Shown here piece by piece: positions 1 to 5,239 of a DNA stretch of 5,328 nt. A program made the position numbers and the translations under genes. Source of the stretch: Planctomycetaceae bacterium (GTDB lineage Bacteria; Planctomycetota; Planctomycetia; Planctomycetales; Planctomycetaceae); the NCBI GenBank assembly GCA_016795125.1, contig JAEUIG010000820.1, forward strand, positions 1 to 5,328, written 5' to 3'. The notes under the pieces were generated by a model. It was not told where the DNA came from. It did no database searches and saw nothing but the letters and a program-made list of their open reading frames with translations. Within the stretch, counting starts at the first letter, position 1. Each line of letters opens with the position of its first letter.

Positions 1-145
1 GGAACGGCTTGGCAGAGCCGACGGCCGTGTAGAACAGCCGGAATCCTCCCTCCGGCCGTCGCACGATGCACGGCCCCTGGACCTTGGCGTCATCCAGCGG
101 ACGCGAACTCGCGACCCGCGGACCGGGTTCCTTCGTCCACAACAT
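1..145 (-). CDS. N-terminal fragment of a probable beta-propeller glycosidase-like protein
   Basis: This is the start of a leftward gene whose remainder lies outside the window; 48 codons are present. The readable protein begins MLWTKEPGPRVASSRPLDDA and continues with a KVQGPCIVRR segment and then GGFRLFYTAVGSAKPF. The pattern 'GP.I.R...G.FRLFYTAVG' resembles blade repeats of five-bladed beta-propeller glycosidases (GH43/GH32-type folds), where a hydrophobic P-x-[IV] strand precedes a '[YF]RL[FY]Y' strand. That assignment rests on pattern recognition of one blade only. The start is the ATG at 143-145; an in-frame ATG four codons upstream (155-157) and a GTG at 170-172 are alternatives, and none has a clear Shine-Dalgarno site. 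The reading frame is open, and the sequence looks protein-like where the other two frames on this strand do not. It lies on the same strand as the hydrolase upstream, separated by 111 bases that hold a palindrome. Enzyme class and substrate cannot be told from this fragment. Confidence 0.62.
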   Translation of the reverse strand, partial: MLWTKEPGPRVASSRPLDDAKVQGPCIVRRPEGGFRLFYTAVGSAKPF

Positions 146-168
146 TGATCGATGCATGCGATTCGATC

Positions 169-246
169 TCACCGCGAAGTGCACAGAGAACGCGGAGGAA
201 ATGACTCTGTTCTTTTTCTCTGCGGATTCTGCGATCTCTGCGGTGA
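169..246. repeat. Imperfect intergenic palindrome
   Basis: Two 36-base arms, 169-204 and 211-246, are imperfect inverted copies (about 26 of 36 positions pair) around a 6-base loop, ctctgt. The arms carry 'tcaccgcgaagtg...acgcgga' on one side and its diverged complement ending 'tctgcggtga' on the other. The element fills most of the gap between the stop of the hydrolase (257) and the start of the left-edge gene (145), both on the minus strand. It could fold in the transcript downstream of the hydrolase and attenuate or stabilise it, but there is no T-rich run placed as in an intrinsic terminator. From memory, similar 'ctctgcggtgaa / cgcagagaa' phrases recur between genes in planctomycetes and some other phyla. 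Membership of a dispersed repeat family is therefore likely but cannot be tested within this window. Confidence 0.6.
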
Positions 247-256
247 ATACTCCTGT

Positions 257-1933
257 TCAATGAACGGGAAGTGGAGCGAGGATTCTCGACGCGTGCTGGC
301 GGTCGTGGTGAATCGTGTTGGTCGCCACGACGCCGTCGGCGAGCGCGTCGATCGTCTGCGGGCCGCCGGTTTGCGGATTCGGTTCGTACAGCGGCGCGCC
401 GGTGCTGGCGACAGTCACGCGAATCCGGTGTCCGGTGTTGAACACCTGGCTGAGCCAGCCGACGTCGAATGCGATCTTCGTGACCTCGCCGGGCTCGAGC
501 AGCGCTTCGTGATCGAAGCCTTCCCGATAGCGGGCCCGCCACGGGTAATCCACGATGAGGATCGACCGGCCGTCGGGATACACGTCGCTGACGCGCACGA
601 TGAAATCGGTGTCGCGGGCGGTCGAACTGACAAACAGTTCGGCCCGGATGCGTCCGGTCCATTCCACCGGGGTGGTCAGCGGGTCCGTCGTGAACGTGCG
701 GACTTCGGACTGGGCCTCGAACGCGCGAGCGTCGGTCGCTCCGGGGAACGCCGTGCCGGGAATCGACATGGGGCGGTGCGGATCGCTGGTGTACGTCGAT
801 ACCGACGTTTCGGCCGTCGGTGCTGCGGCCCTCAGCGTGCTTTCCGCACCGAAATACATGGGCGTCATCTCGGCGGCCGGCGGCCAGTCGTCCGCAGTCC
901 GCCACTCATTTCCAGGCGCTCCGGCTTCGCCGACGGCACCCATCACGTAGTACCGCACCGCCGGCTCGCGATCGACGCCGTTGTCCTCCTCCTTCAAAAA
1001 GTGATTGAACCACCGCACCATGTGCGGCACTTCCGGCCACGCGGCGTTCTCCGGGTAGACCAGCTCCCCGACGTGGTTGCCCTTATTGAGCCGGCCGTGC
1101 AGCCACGGGCCGATGATGAGCTGCTGCTGCCCGCGCGAGTTCGCCCCGCCGCGATGCTGCCGGCCCACGAAGCTGTCGATCGACCCCTGGTTCATGAAGT
1201 CGTACCAGCTGCCGATTGTGAAGCAGGGCACGTTCATCTTGTCGAAGTGCAGCGAGCAGTCCTCCTGCCGCCAGTACTCGTCGTAGTCTGGATGCTGGTC
1301 CCATTCCTGCAGCAGGGCGAGGTTGTCGGCCGGGTTGCGGCAGTTGGTCGCCAGCGACTTGAACCGCTCGGGACGGGTCGTCCCGCCGATGCGGTACCCT
1401 TCATGAAACAGGCTCAGGCCGGTGTCGGTCATGTACTGGCAGACGAGATGCGGCGGCTGCGTCACCGCGAGGAAATTCTGCGCGTAGCCCCCCTGAGAAC
1501 TGCCGAGCGTGCCGACCTTGCCGGTGCTCCACGGTTGCGTCGCGAGCCACTCGCAGACATCGTGTCCGTCCTGCAGTTCGCCCCAGCCGATCGTGCGATA
1601 GCCGACCCACGTCCCTTCGGAATCCCAAGTCCCGCGATAGTTGACGAGTGCGACGACGAAGCCGTGCCCGGCCAGCTCGGCGGCTGCCTTGCGCGTCCCC
1701 GCGCCACGCAGATCGGCGTACCGCTGCTCGAACACCACCGGCCAGGGGCCGTCACCCGGCGGTGTGTAGGTCCACACCGAAATCTTGACGCCGTCCCGCA
1801 TCGGCACCATCTCGTGACGCTCGATGACGGGGGAGAGGTCAACGTCGTCCGCGGCGGCCGACATCGCCGCCGACATCAGCATCAACGTCGGTCCACAGAT
1901 TGCGATCACCATCATCTGCTGCAAGCGCTGCAT
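257..1933 (-). CDS. Secreted CocE/NonD-family alpha/beta-hydrolase (S15-like)
   Basis: A 558-residue protein of the CocE/NonD or X-Pro dipeptidyl-peptidase (S15) family, serine hydrolases that cleave acyl esters or amides, including cocaine esterase, glutaryl-7-ACA acylase and alpha-amino-acid ester hydrolases. Residues 1-27 form a signal peptide (hydrophobic MVIAICGPTLMLM, then AAMSAAA|DD), so it probably acts outside the cytoplasm. The alpha/beta-hydrolase core spans about 35-315. It holds the family's N-terminal 'MRDGVKISVWTYTP', the 'NYRGTWDSEG' turn near 99-107, the nucleophile elbow GSSQGG with Ser146, the acid in GSWYDF (Asp245) and the base in GPWLHG (His279), an intact triad in family order. 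Residues about 400-545 match the C-terminal jelly-roll domain, with 'DTDFIVRVSDVYPDG' and 'FNTGHRIRVTVAS'. Length is normal for the family. The ATG at 1931-1933 is chosen because it starts the signal peptide and has GGAG 6 bases upstream; an in-frame extension to 2140 has no signal-like sequence. Natural substrate unknown. The gene is divergent from the nuclease-like gene, with no visible functional link. Confidence 0.94.
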   Translation of the reverse strand: MQRLQQMMVIAICGPTLMLMSAAMSAAADDVDLSPVIERHEMVPMRDGVKISVWTYTPPGDGPWPVVFEQRYADLRGAGTRKAAAELAGHGFVVALVNYRGTWDSEGTWVGYRTIGWGELQDGHDVCEWLATQPWSTGKVGTLGSSQGGYAQNFLAVTQPPHLVCQYMTDTGLSLFHEGYRIGGTTRPERFKSLATNCRNPADNLALLQEWDQHPDYDEYWRQEDCSLHFDKMNVPCFTIGSWYDFMNQGSIDSFVGRQHRGGANSRGQQQLIIGPWLHGRLNKGNHVGELVYPENAAWPEVPHMVRWFNHFLKEEDNGVDREPAVRYYVMGAVGEAGAPGNEWRTADDWPPAAEMTPMYFGAESTLRAAAPTAETSVSTYTSDPHRPMSIPGTAFPGATDARAFEAQSEVRTFTTDPLTTPVEWTGRIRAELFVSSTARDTDFIVRVSDVYPDGRSILIVDYPWRARYREGFDHEALLEPGEVTKIAFDVGWLSQVFNTGHRIRVTVASTGAPLYEPNPQTGGPQTIDALADGVVATNTIHHDRQHASRILAPLPVH

Positions 1934-1939
1934 CGCACG

Positions 1940-1943
1940 CTCC
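1940..1943 (-). promoter_or_regulatory. Ribosome binding site of the hydrolase gene
   Basis: On the minus strand this reads GGAG, within ACCGGAGCG, ending 6 bases before the ATG at 1931-1933. The spacing suits a Shine-Dalgarno site and supports this start over the in-frame ATG at 2140. Confidence 0.6.
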
Positions 1944-2150
1944 GGTTGCTGACGGCGATCGTTTATCGATCGTCGCGACGGCTCAGTCTGGTCGAGTGCG
2001 AGTGAGAACGCAATCGGCGGCGATTGACCGCAAAATTCAGCTTTACGGAGCCGTCCGACTGCTGAAGGCTGATCGCTGACGGATGATCGACACTTGCACA
2101 GTACCCCGGAAACCGCGACGATCCACGCTGTGGTGGTCACGTTTCATCGC

Positions 2151-2157
2151 GGAGGAG
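2151..2157 (+). promoter_or_regulatory. Strong Shine-Dalgarno site deciding a GTG start
   Basis: GGAGGAG lies directly upstream of the GTG at 2164, with 8 bases between GGAGG and the start codon. It is the best ribosome binding site in the window and favours the GTG over the in-frame ATG at 2083. Confidence 0.75.
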
Positions 2158-2163
2158 ACGCCG

Positions 2164-3771
2164 GTGAGTCTGCAAACGCTGCTCGAGGACGTGGTTGATC
2201 GTGCGGCCGACCCGCTGGAGGCCCAATTTGGTCTGCCGCTGGAGCTGAAGGTCGTCGACCCCGAGGTCATCCACGCGCTGTCGATGCACGTTGAAGGCGC
2301 GGCCCGCGACGAGTTCGCGCTCCGCGCCCTGCGGATCGGTGTGCTGGCGCTGCAGCAGGCGCAGGGACAGATTGACGCCACGGCCGTGCGCCAGGAGGGG
2401 GAACGCCTGCTGCAGAACGTGGAGCAGGCCCTGTCGCAACATCAGCAGTTGCTCAACGAACGCCTCACGTCGCAGCTCAAGATCTATTTCGATCCGCAGG
2501 ACGGGCGTTTCCATGAACGAATCGAGCGCTTGATCCGGCAGGACGGCGAACTGGAGCAGTTGCTGCGGCGGCATGTCGGCGACGACGACAGCCGATTGTG
2601 CCAGACGCTGACGCAGCACATCGGCGATGGCAGCCCGCTGATGCGCGTGCTCGACCCGGACGCGGGCGACGGCATCGCCGCCGCGTTGCAGCAGGTGGTC
2701 CAGGAGCAGTTGCATGAACAGCGGCAGCGCGTGCTGGACCAGTTCTCGCTCGACAACAAGGAGGGCGCGCTGTGCCGGTTCCTGAAGGAGGTCCAGCAGC
2801 ATTACGACGGGATCAGCGGCGATCTGACGGGAAAGATCGACAAGGCGGTCGGCGAGTTTTCGCTGGATGATGAGAACTCCGCACTGAGTCGGCTGGTGGG
2901 CCGGGTGACCGATGCACAGCAGACGATCACCCGCGAATTCTCGCTCGATGCGAAGGAGTCGGCGTTGTCGCGGCTGCGCGGCGAACTGATCGACCTGCTC
3001 AGGGGCCAATCGGAGAGCAACACGAAGTTTCAGGAGGAAGTCAAGGTTGCGATCGGCGAGATGAAGGCCCGCAAGGAGGAAGCGGCCCGCTCGACACGGC
3101 ATGGGATCGAGTTCGAGGAATGCCTGTATGCCGTCGTGCAGGCGGAGGCGCAGCGGTGCGGCGACATCGCCGAGTTCACCAAGGAGAAGGCGGGACAGAT
3201 CTCGCGCTGCAAGATCGGCGACATCGTCGTATCGCTGGGAGCCGACTGCGCTGCTCCGGATGCGAAGATTGTTTTCGAAGCCAAGGAAGACCAGAGCTAT
3301 CACGACCGCCACGCTCTCGACGAGCTGGACACCGGGCGAAAGAATCGCGAGGCGCAGGTCGGCGTGTTCGTTTACTCGTCGAAGACCGCTCCGGCCGGCA
3401 TCGATCCGTTCCGGCGGCTGGGGAATAGCATCTTAATTGTCTGGAACAGCGAGGATGCGGCGTCCGACCTGTACGTCAAGGTGGCGTTCACATTGGCAAA
3501 GGCGTTGTGTGTGAGTGAACGGCGAAAGCACGCGGCGGAAGCGGCCGACGTGGCGGAGATGGAACGCGGCGTGCACGCGATCGAGAGCCGTATCAAGGAT
3601 CTGGACCAGATCCAGAAGTCGGCGACGACGGTCAGGAACAGTGCCGAGACGATCCTGGAAAGCGAGCGCCGGTTTCGCAAAACCATCGACGAGCAGATCG
3701 AGAACCTGCGGGAGCGGATTGGCGCTCTCAAGTCCTTGATCGGCGGCGACGCGGCATCGAGCGCAGGCTGA
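2164..3771 (+). CDS. Coiled-coil protein with FSLD repeats and a PD-(D/E)XK nuclease-like domain
   Basis: A 535-residue soluble protein with no signal peptide or membrane segment. Residues 1-190 are mostly helical, rich in Gln, Leu and Glu. Residues 194-275 hold three repeats of the form FSLDxxxxALxRLxxxV, beginning at 194, 232 and 259. Residues about 310-430 look like a restriction-endonuclease-like (PD-(D/E)XK) domain: HGIEFEE (Glu316/Glu318), then KIGDIVV (Asp353), IVFEAKE (Glu372-x-Lys374), a helix with 'ELDTGRKNREAQVGVFVYS', and a final strand 'ILIVWN'. The order D-(18)-E-x-K matches the metal-binding core of that fold. Residues about 453-525 form a C-terminal coiled coil. Coiled coil plus such a nuclease core recalls RmuC and DUF2130 proteins, but it lacks RmuC's N-terminal membrane helix and I cannot assign it to either. 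I have a general memory of similar FSLD-repeat proteins in other bacteria, annotated only as hypothetical. Role unknown; DNA processing, repair or defence would fit. The GTG start is chosen from its Shine-Dalgarno site; starting at ATG 2083 would add 27 residues. Confidence 0.9.
   Translation: MSLQTLLEDVVDRAADPLEAQFGLPLELKVVDPEVIHALSMHVEGAARDEFALRALRIGVLALQQAQGQIDATAVRQEGERLLQNVEQALSQHQQLLNERLTSQLKIYFDPQDGRFHERIERLIRQDGELEQLLRRHVGDDDSRLCQTLTQHIGDGSPLMRVLDPDAGDGIAAALQQVVQEQLHEQRQRVLDQFSLDNKEGALCRFLKEVQQHYDGISGDLTGKIDKAVGEFSLDDENSALSRLVGRVTDAQQTITREFSLDAKESALSRLRGELIDLLRGQSESNTKFQEEVKVAIGEMKARKEEAARSTRHGIEFEECLYAVVQAEAQRCGDIAEFTKEKAGQISRCKIGDIVVSLGADCAAPDAKIVFEAKEDQSYHDRHALDELDTGRKNREAQVGVFVYSSKTAPAGIDPFRRLGNSILIVWNSEDAASDLYVKVAFTLAKALCVSERRKHAAEAADVAEMERGVHAIESRIKDLDQIQKSATTVRNSAETILESERRFRKTIDEQIENLRERIGALKSLIGGDAASSAG
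2743..2988 (+). repeat. Three FSLD peptide repeats within the nuclease-like gene
   Basis: Three 17-residue units occur at 2743-2793, 2857-2907 and 2938-2988: FSLDNKEGALCRFLKEV, FSLDDENSALSRLVGRV and FSLDAKESALSRLRGEL. Unit starts are 38 and 27 residues apart. Phe, Ser, Leu, Asp, Ala, Leu and Arg are kept in all three, with Leu in place of Val at the end of the third. The DNA has diverged strongly at third positions, so this is an old, protein-selected repeat and not a recent DNA duplication. The units look like a turn capped by Asp followed by an amphipathic helix, and may mediate oligomerisation or partner binding. Confidence 0.85.
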
Positions 3772-3786
3772 TTCGCATTTGTTTCC

Positions 3787-3865
3787 CTTCGTGCCTTCGT
3801 GCCTTTGTGTGAGCCTTGCTGATTCGAACCAAACGATGCTCACACGAAGGCACAAAGGCACGAAG
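3787..3865. repeat. Near-perfect 28-bp inverted repeat between genes
   Basis: Arms 3787-3814 and 3838-3865 are inverted copies with 26 of 28 positions matching, around a 23-base loop. Each arm is built from the short direct phrases 'ccttcgtg' and 'cctttgtg'; the two mismatches sit where cttcg and ctttg swap order, so both leave wobble-type G-T pairs in one RNA orientation. It starts 15 bases after the stop of the nuclease-like gene and ends 34 bases before the DUF1653 gene. As RNA it would make a strong hairpin and could end or insulate the upstream transcript, though there is no following T run. From memory, 'cttcgtgccttcgtg' phrases are widespread intergenic repeats in planctomycetes. A leftward reading through it (3433-4146) encodes only low-quality translated repeat. 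Confidence 0.85.
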
Positions 3866-3899
3866 AGTTGAGATCGGGTAACAAGGTCTGCGAAATAAG

Positions 3900-4127
3900 A
3901 TGCTACACGCGACGGTAAGACCCGGGCGCTATCGCCATTACAAGGGGAAGGATTACGTCGTTCTCGGCGTCGCGCGGCACAGCGAGACGGAGGAAGAGCT
4001 GGTTGTGTATCGGCAGGATTATGGCGACAAGGGGCTGTGGGTCCGTCCGCAGGCGATGTTCGCGGAAACGGTGACGATCGACGGGCGCGACGTGCCGCGG
4101 TTCGAATACGTCGGCCCTGCCGGATAG
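3900..4127 (+). CDS. DUF1653 domain protein
   Basis: A 75-residue protein that is essentially one DUF1653 domain (PF07866). Family hallmarks appear in order: PGRYRHYKGKDYVVLGVARH (residues 8-27), SETEEELVVYRQDYG (28-42), GLWVRP (45-50), MFAETVTIDG (53-62) and VPRFEYVG (65-72). Length is typical for stand-alone members. There is no signal peptide or membrane helix, so it should be a small cytoplasmic, mainly beta-strand protein. The family has no established biochemical function that I know of; the name of the domain is all that can be asserted. The ATG at 3900 is the first start after an in-frame TAA at 3879-3881 and gives the full domain. There is only a weak AAGG 13 bases upstream and no clear Shine-Dalgarno site. 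The gene ends 63 bases before the next co-directional gene and may be co-transcribed with it. Confidence 0.93.
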   Translation: MLHATVRPGRYRHYKGKDYVVLGVARHSETEEELVVYRQDYGDKGLWVRPQAMFAETVTIDGRDVPRFEYVGPAG

Positions 4128-4190
4128 TTGCCGCGAAAGCTGGCATTTTCAGTCAGCTTCTGGCAGTCTCCCGACGTACACTCCTCACCG

Positions 4191-5057
4191 ATGAACGTCC
4201 TGGAACGCCCGCCGTCTCACGTCTGGGAGCAATGGCCGCCGTCGCCGGCGCTGCCGTGCGGCCTGTGGCTCTGGTGTAGGCCGCCGCATGCGCCGACCGC
4301 TCTCATGGTGCGCGTGCCGGACGAAACGCTCCGTGCGGCTCCGCAGCCCGTCACCATGCGAACCGTGCTGGCGGCGCTGGGCGTGCCTGCCGGCAACGTC
4401 GCCACCTGGACCGTGCGCGGCGTGCCGTATCCCGCCCAGGCCGGACACAACCCGCTGCTGGACGCGCCCCTGCCGCCGGTCAGTCCCGGACTGGACCCGT
4501 CGATCGTGGTGCTCCTGGCTGCGGCGCTGCCGCCGCAGCCGGTGACCGAAGTTCCCGGAACGCAGGCCATCGATCGAATTGCCGCCGACTGGAATGCCAG
4601 CAACCAGGTGGAACATCAGCTCGACCTGGCGCGCAAGCAGCTGCACGACACCCTTGTTCGGGTTAACGCGCTGAACAGGGATTTGTCATCTGAGGAGCGG
4701 ATGCACGGGGACCGGCAGGATCAGAACGACTGGCAGGAGGCGCGCCGCTGGCTGCGCGATGTCGCGTCGCGGCTGGGAAAACTGATCAAGGATCACGACA
4801 TCGGCATGGCCAGCGCCGCAGGGCGGCGGAACAACTTCGAATCGATCTACCAGCAGGTCGTCGTCCCCCGCCGCCCGTGTGAAGGACTGGATGCCATTCA
4901 ACGCGAGTTCGAGACGCACCGGAAGACTGTGCAGAATCTGCTGCTGCAGATGAACAGCGCGCAGGCGGCCGCGACGCAGGACGGAGAGCGCCGCGCCCAA
5001 CAGGTGCTGCAGCGGATCGGGGCGAAGGTGCGAGCGGCGCGGACGAAGCGCGGCTGA
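4191..5057 (+). CDS. Conserved-looking hypothetical protein, N-terminal domain plus helical C-terminal half
   Basis: A 288-residue cytoplasmic protein I cannot assign to a named family. Residues about 20-112 look like a compact domain with alternating strands and turns: LWLWCRPP, ALMVRVPDETL, PVTMRTVLAALGVPAGNVATW, then VRGVPYPAQAGHNPLLDAPLP and a closing hydrophobic strand SIVVLLAAAL. A proline-rich linker (113-123) leads to a helical C-terminal half (about 126-285). That half includes 'QLDLARKQLHDTLVRVNALN', 'WQEARRWLRDVASRLGKLIK', 'REFETHRKTVQNLLLQMNSA' and a basic tail, RIGAKVRAARTKRG. I have an unverified sense of similar proteins in planctomycetes. The ATG at 4191 is chosen although no Shine-Dalgarno site precedes it; a TTG at 4128, just after the preceding stop, would extend it by 21 residues of poor composition. 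Part of its 3' half (4866-4944) recurs at 5250-5328. Function unknown; the basic tail and helices suggest nucleic-acid or protein binding at most. Confidence 0.85.
   Translation: MNVLERPPSHVWEQWPPSPALPCGLWLWCRPPHAPTALMVRVPDETLRAAPQPVTMRTVLAALGVPAGNVATWTVRGVPYPAQAGHNPLLDAPLPPVSPGLDPSIVVLLAAALPPQPVTEVPGTQAIDRIAADWNASNQVEHQLDLARKQLHDTLVRVNALNRDLSSEERMHGDRQDQNDWQEARRWLRDVASRLGKLIKDHDIGMASAAGRRNNFESIYQQVVVPRRPCEGLDAIQREFETHRKTVQNLLLQMNSAQAAATQDGERRAQQVLQRIGAKVRAARTKRG
4866..4944 (+). repeat. Direct repeat, copy 1 (within gene 4191-5057)
   Basis: This segment matches 5250-5328 at an offset of 384 bases with one mismatch in 79 (position 4874 against 5258); 4875-4944 is identical over 70 bases. It encodes about residues 226-251 of the gene, including PCEGLDAIQREFETHRKTV. 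The right end of the match is set by the end of the window, so the true repeat may be longer. Confidence 0.95.
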
Positions 5058-5178
5058 CGTGCCATTGCTCGACCAGCCGAATGTCGGCGCTCGTATCGAA
5101 TTCGGTATTGCTTCGGTCGGACAAGCAGTGCGCATCGCAGGACCCACGTCCGCCGTGCCCGCCCGAAGCAGTGGCACG
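5058..5178. repeat. Candidate intergenic element with terminal inverted repeat
   Basis: Immediately after the stop at 5057, cgtgccattgctcg (5058-5071) is an inverted match of cgaagcagtggcacg (5164-5178), with one mismatch and one bulged base. Inside it, ccgaat (5077-5082) pairs with attcgg (5100-5105), and an aagcagtg phrase occurs twice on the plus strand (about 5133-5140 and 5167-5173). No credible open reading frame lies here. The 92-base spacing makes one simple terminator hairpin unlikely; a MITE- or REP-like unit, or a folded 3' UTR, fits better. From memory, 'gtgccactgctt...' phrases recur in planctomycete gaps. There is no target-site duplication I could identify. Confidence 0.4.
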
Positions 5179-5194
5179 TTCCGGCCCTCTACTG

Positions 5195-5218
5195 AAAATC
5201 CAAAAACCAAAATCCAAA
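5195..5218. repeat. Short direct repeat AAAATCCAAA
   Basis: AAAATCCAAA occurs at 5195-5204 and 5209-5218, 14 bases apart start to start, in an A-rich patch that stands out from the GC-rich surroundings. It could be upstream promoter DNA for whatever follows, or another scrap of low-complexity intergenic repeat. Confidence 0.5.
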
Positions 5219-5230
5219 CCCCGTCCCCCC

Positions 5231-5239
5231 TGCTAGAAT
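5231..5239 (+). promoter_or_regulatory. Candidate extended -10 promoter element
   Basis: TGCTAGAAT matches the extended -10 form TGnTATAAT with one change, and lies downstream of an A-rich patch. No good -35 hexamer stands 16-18 bases upstream. If it is used, transcription would begin near 5246, inside the reading frame whose ATG is at 5238, so promoter and that start codon cannot both be right. Confidence 0.35.

Larger units (their letters stand above)
1934..2163. promoter_or_regulatory. Divergent intergenic region with candidate CGATCG dyad
   Basis: These 230 bases separate the start of the leftward hydrolase from that of the rightward nuclease-like gene, so promoters for both should lie here. 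I could not place a convincing -35/-10 pair: TTGACC occurs at 2024-2029 on the plus strand without a good -10 box at normal spacing. The most regular motif is two copies of the self-complementary hexamer CGATCG at 1956-1961 and 1967-1972, 11 bases apart start to start (about one helical turn) with TTTAT between them. It lies 23-39 bases upstream of the hydrolase ATG, so it could be an operator or fold as a 6-bp stem with a 5-base loop in the leader RNA. Both roles are guesses. Confidence 0.4.

Noticed and set aside
90..905. A 271-codon minus-strand frame overlapping the 3' part of the hydrolase
   Set aside because: It is an out-of-frame Arg/His/Asp-rich shadow of the hydrolase and of the left-edge gene.
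152..2005. A 617-codon open frame on the plus strand antisense to the hydrolase
   Set aside because: The minus strand encodes a complete CocE/NonD protein with signal peptide and catalytic triad. The plus reading is Arg/His/Val-rich with no recognisable domain, as expected for the shadow frame of GC-rich coding DNA, and its start runs through the palindrome.
1934..2140. N-terminal extension of the hydrolase to the ATG at 2140
   Set aside because: The extra 69 residues do not look like a domain, and would bury the signal peptide that begins at the ATG at 1933, which has its own GGAG site.
2083..2163. N-terminal extension of the nuclease-like gene to the ATG at 2083
   Set aside because: The GGAGGAG site at 2151-2157 is placed correctly for GTG 2164, and the extra residues (MIDTCTVPRKPRR...) look like translated leader.
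2137..3312. A 391-codon open frame on the minus strand antisense to the nuclease-like gene
   Set aside because: Its Leu/Arg/Gln-rich composition mirrors the sense strand, it lacks a domain pattern, and the plus frame has the best ribosome binding site of the window and clear motifs.
3787..3865. CRISPR array or classical rho-independent terminator
   Set aside because: There are only two inverted arms, not regularly spaced direct repeats, so it is no CRISPR array. No T run follows either arm in the right place for an intrinsic terminator, so it is reported only as an inverted repeat.
3433..4146. A 237-codon minus-strand frame across the 3787-3865 palindrome
   Set aside because: It contains translated repeat phrases (LFVPLCLRV, RHEGTKG) and overlaps the ends of two well-supported plus-strand genes, so it is a spurious reading of the intergenic repeat.
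4128..4190. TTG start for the hypothetical gene right after the DUF1653 stop
   Set aside because: There is no ribosome binding site for TTG, the added residues have poor coding character, and an ATG lies at 4191. The choice is moderately sure because 4191 also lacks a Shine-Dalgarno site.
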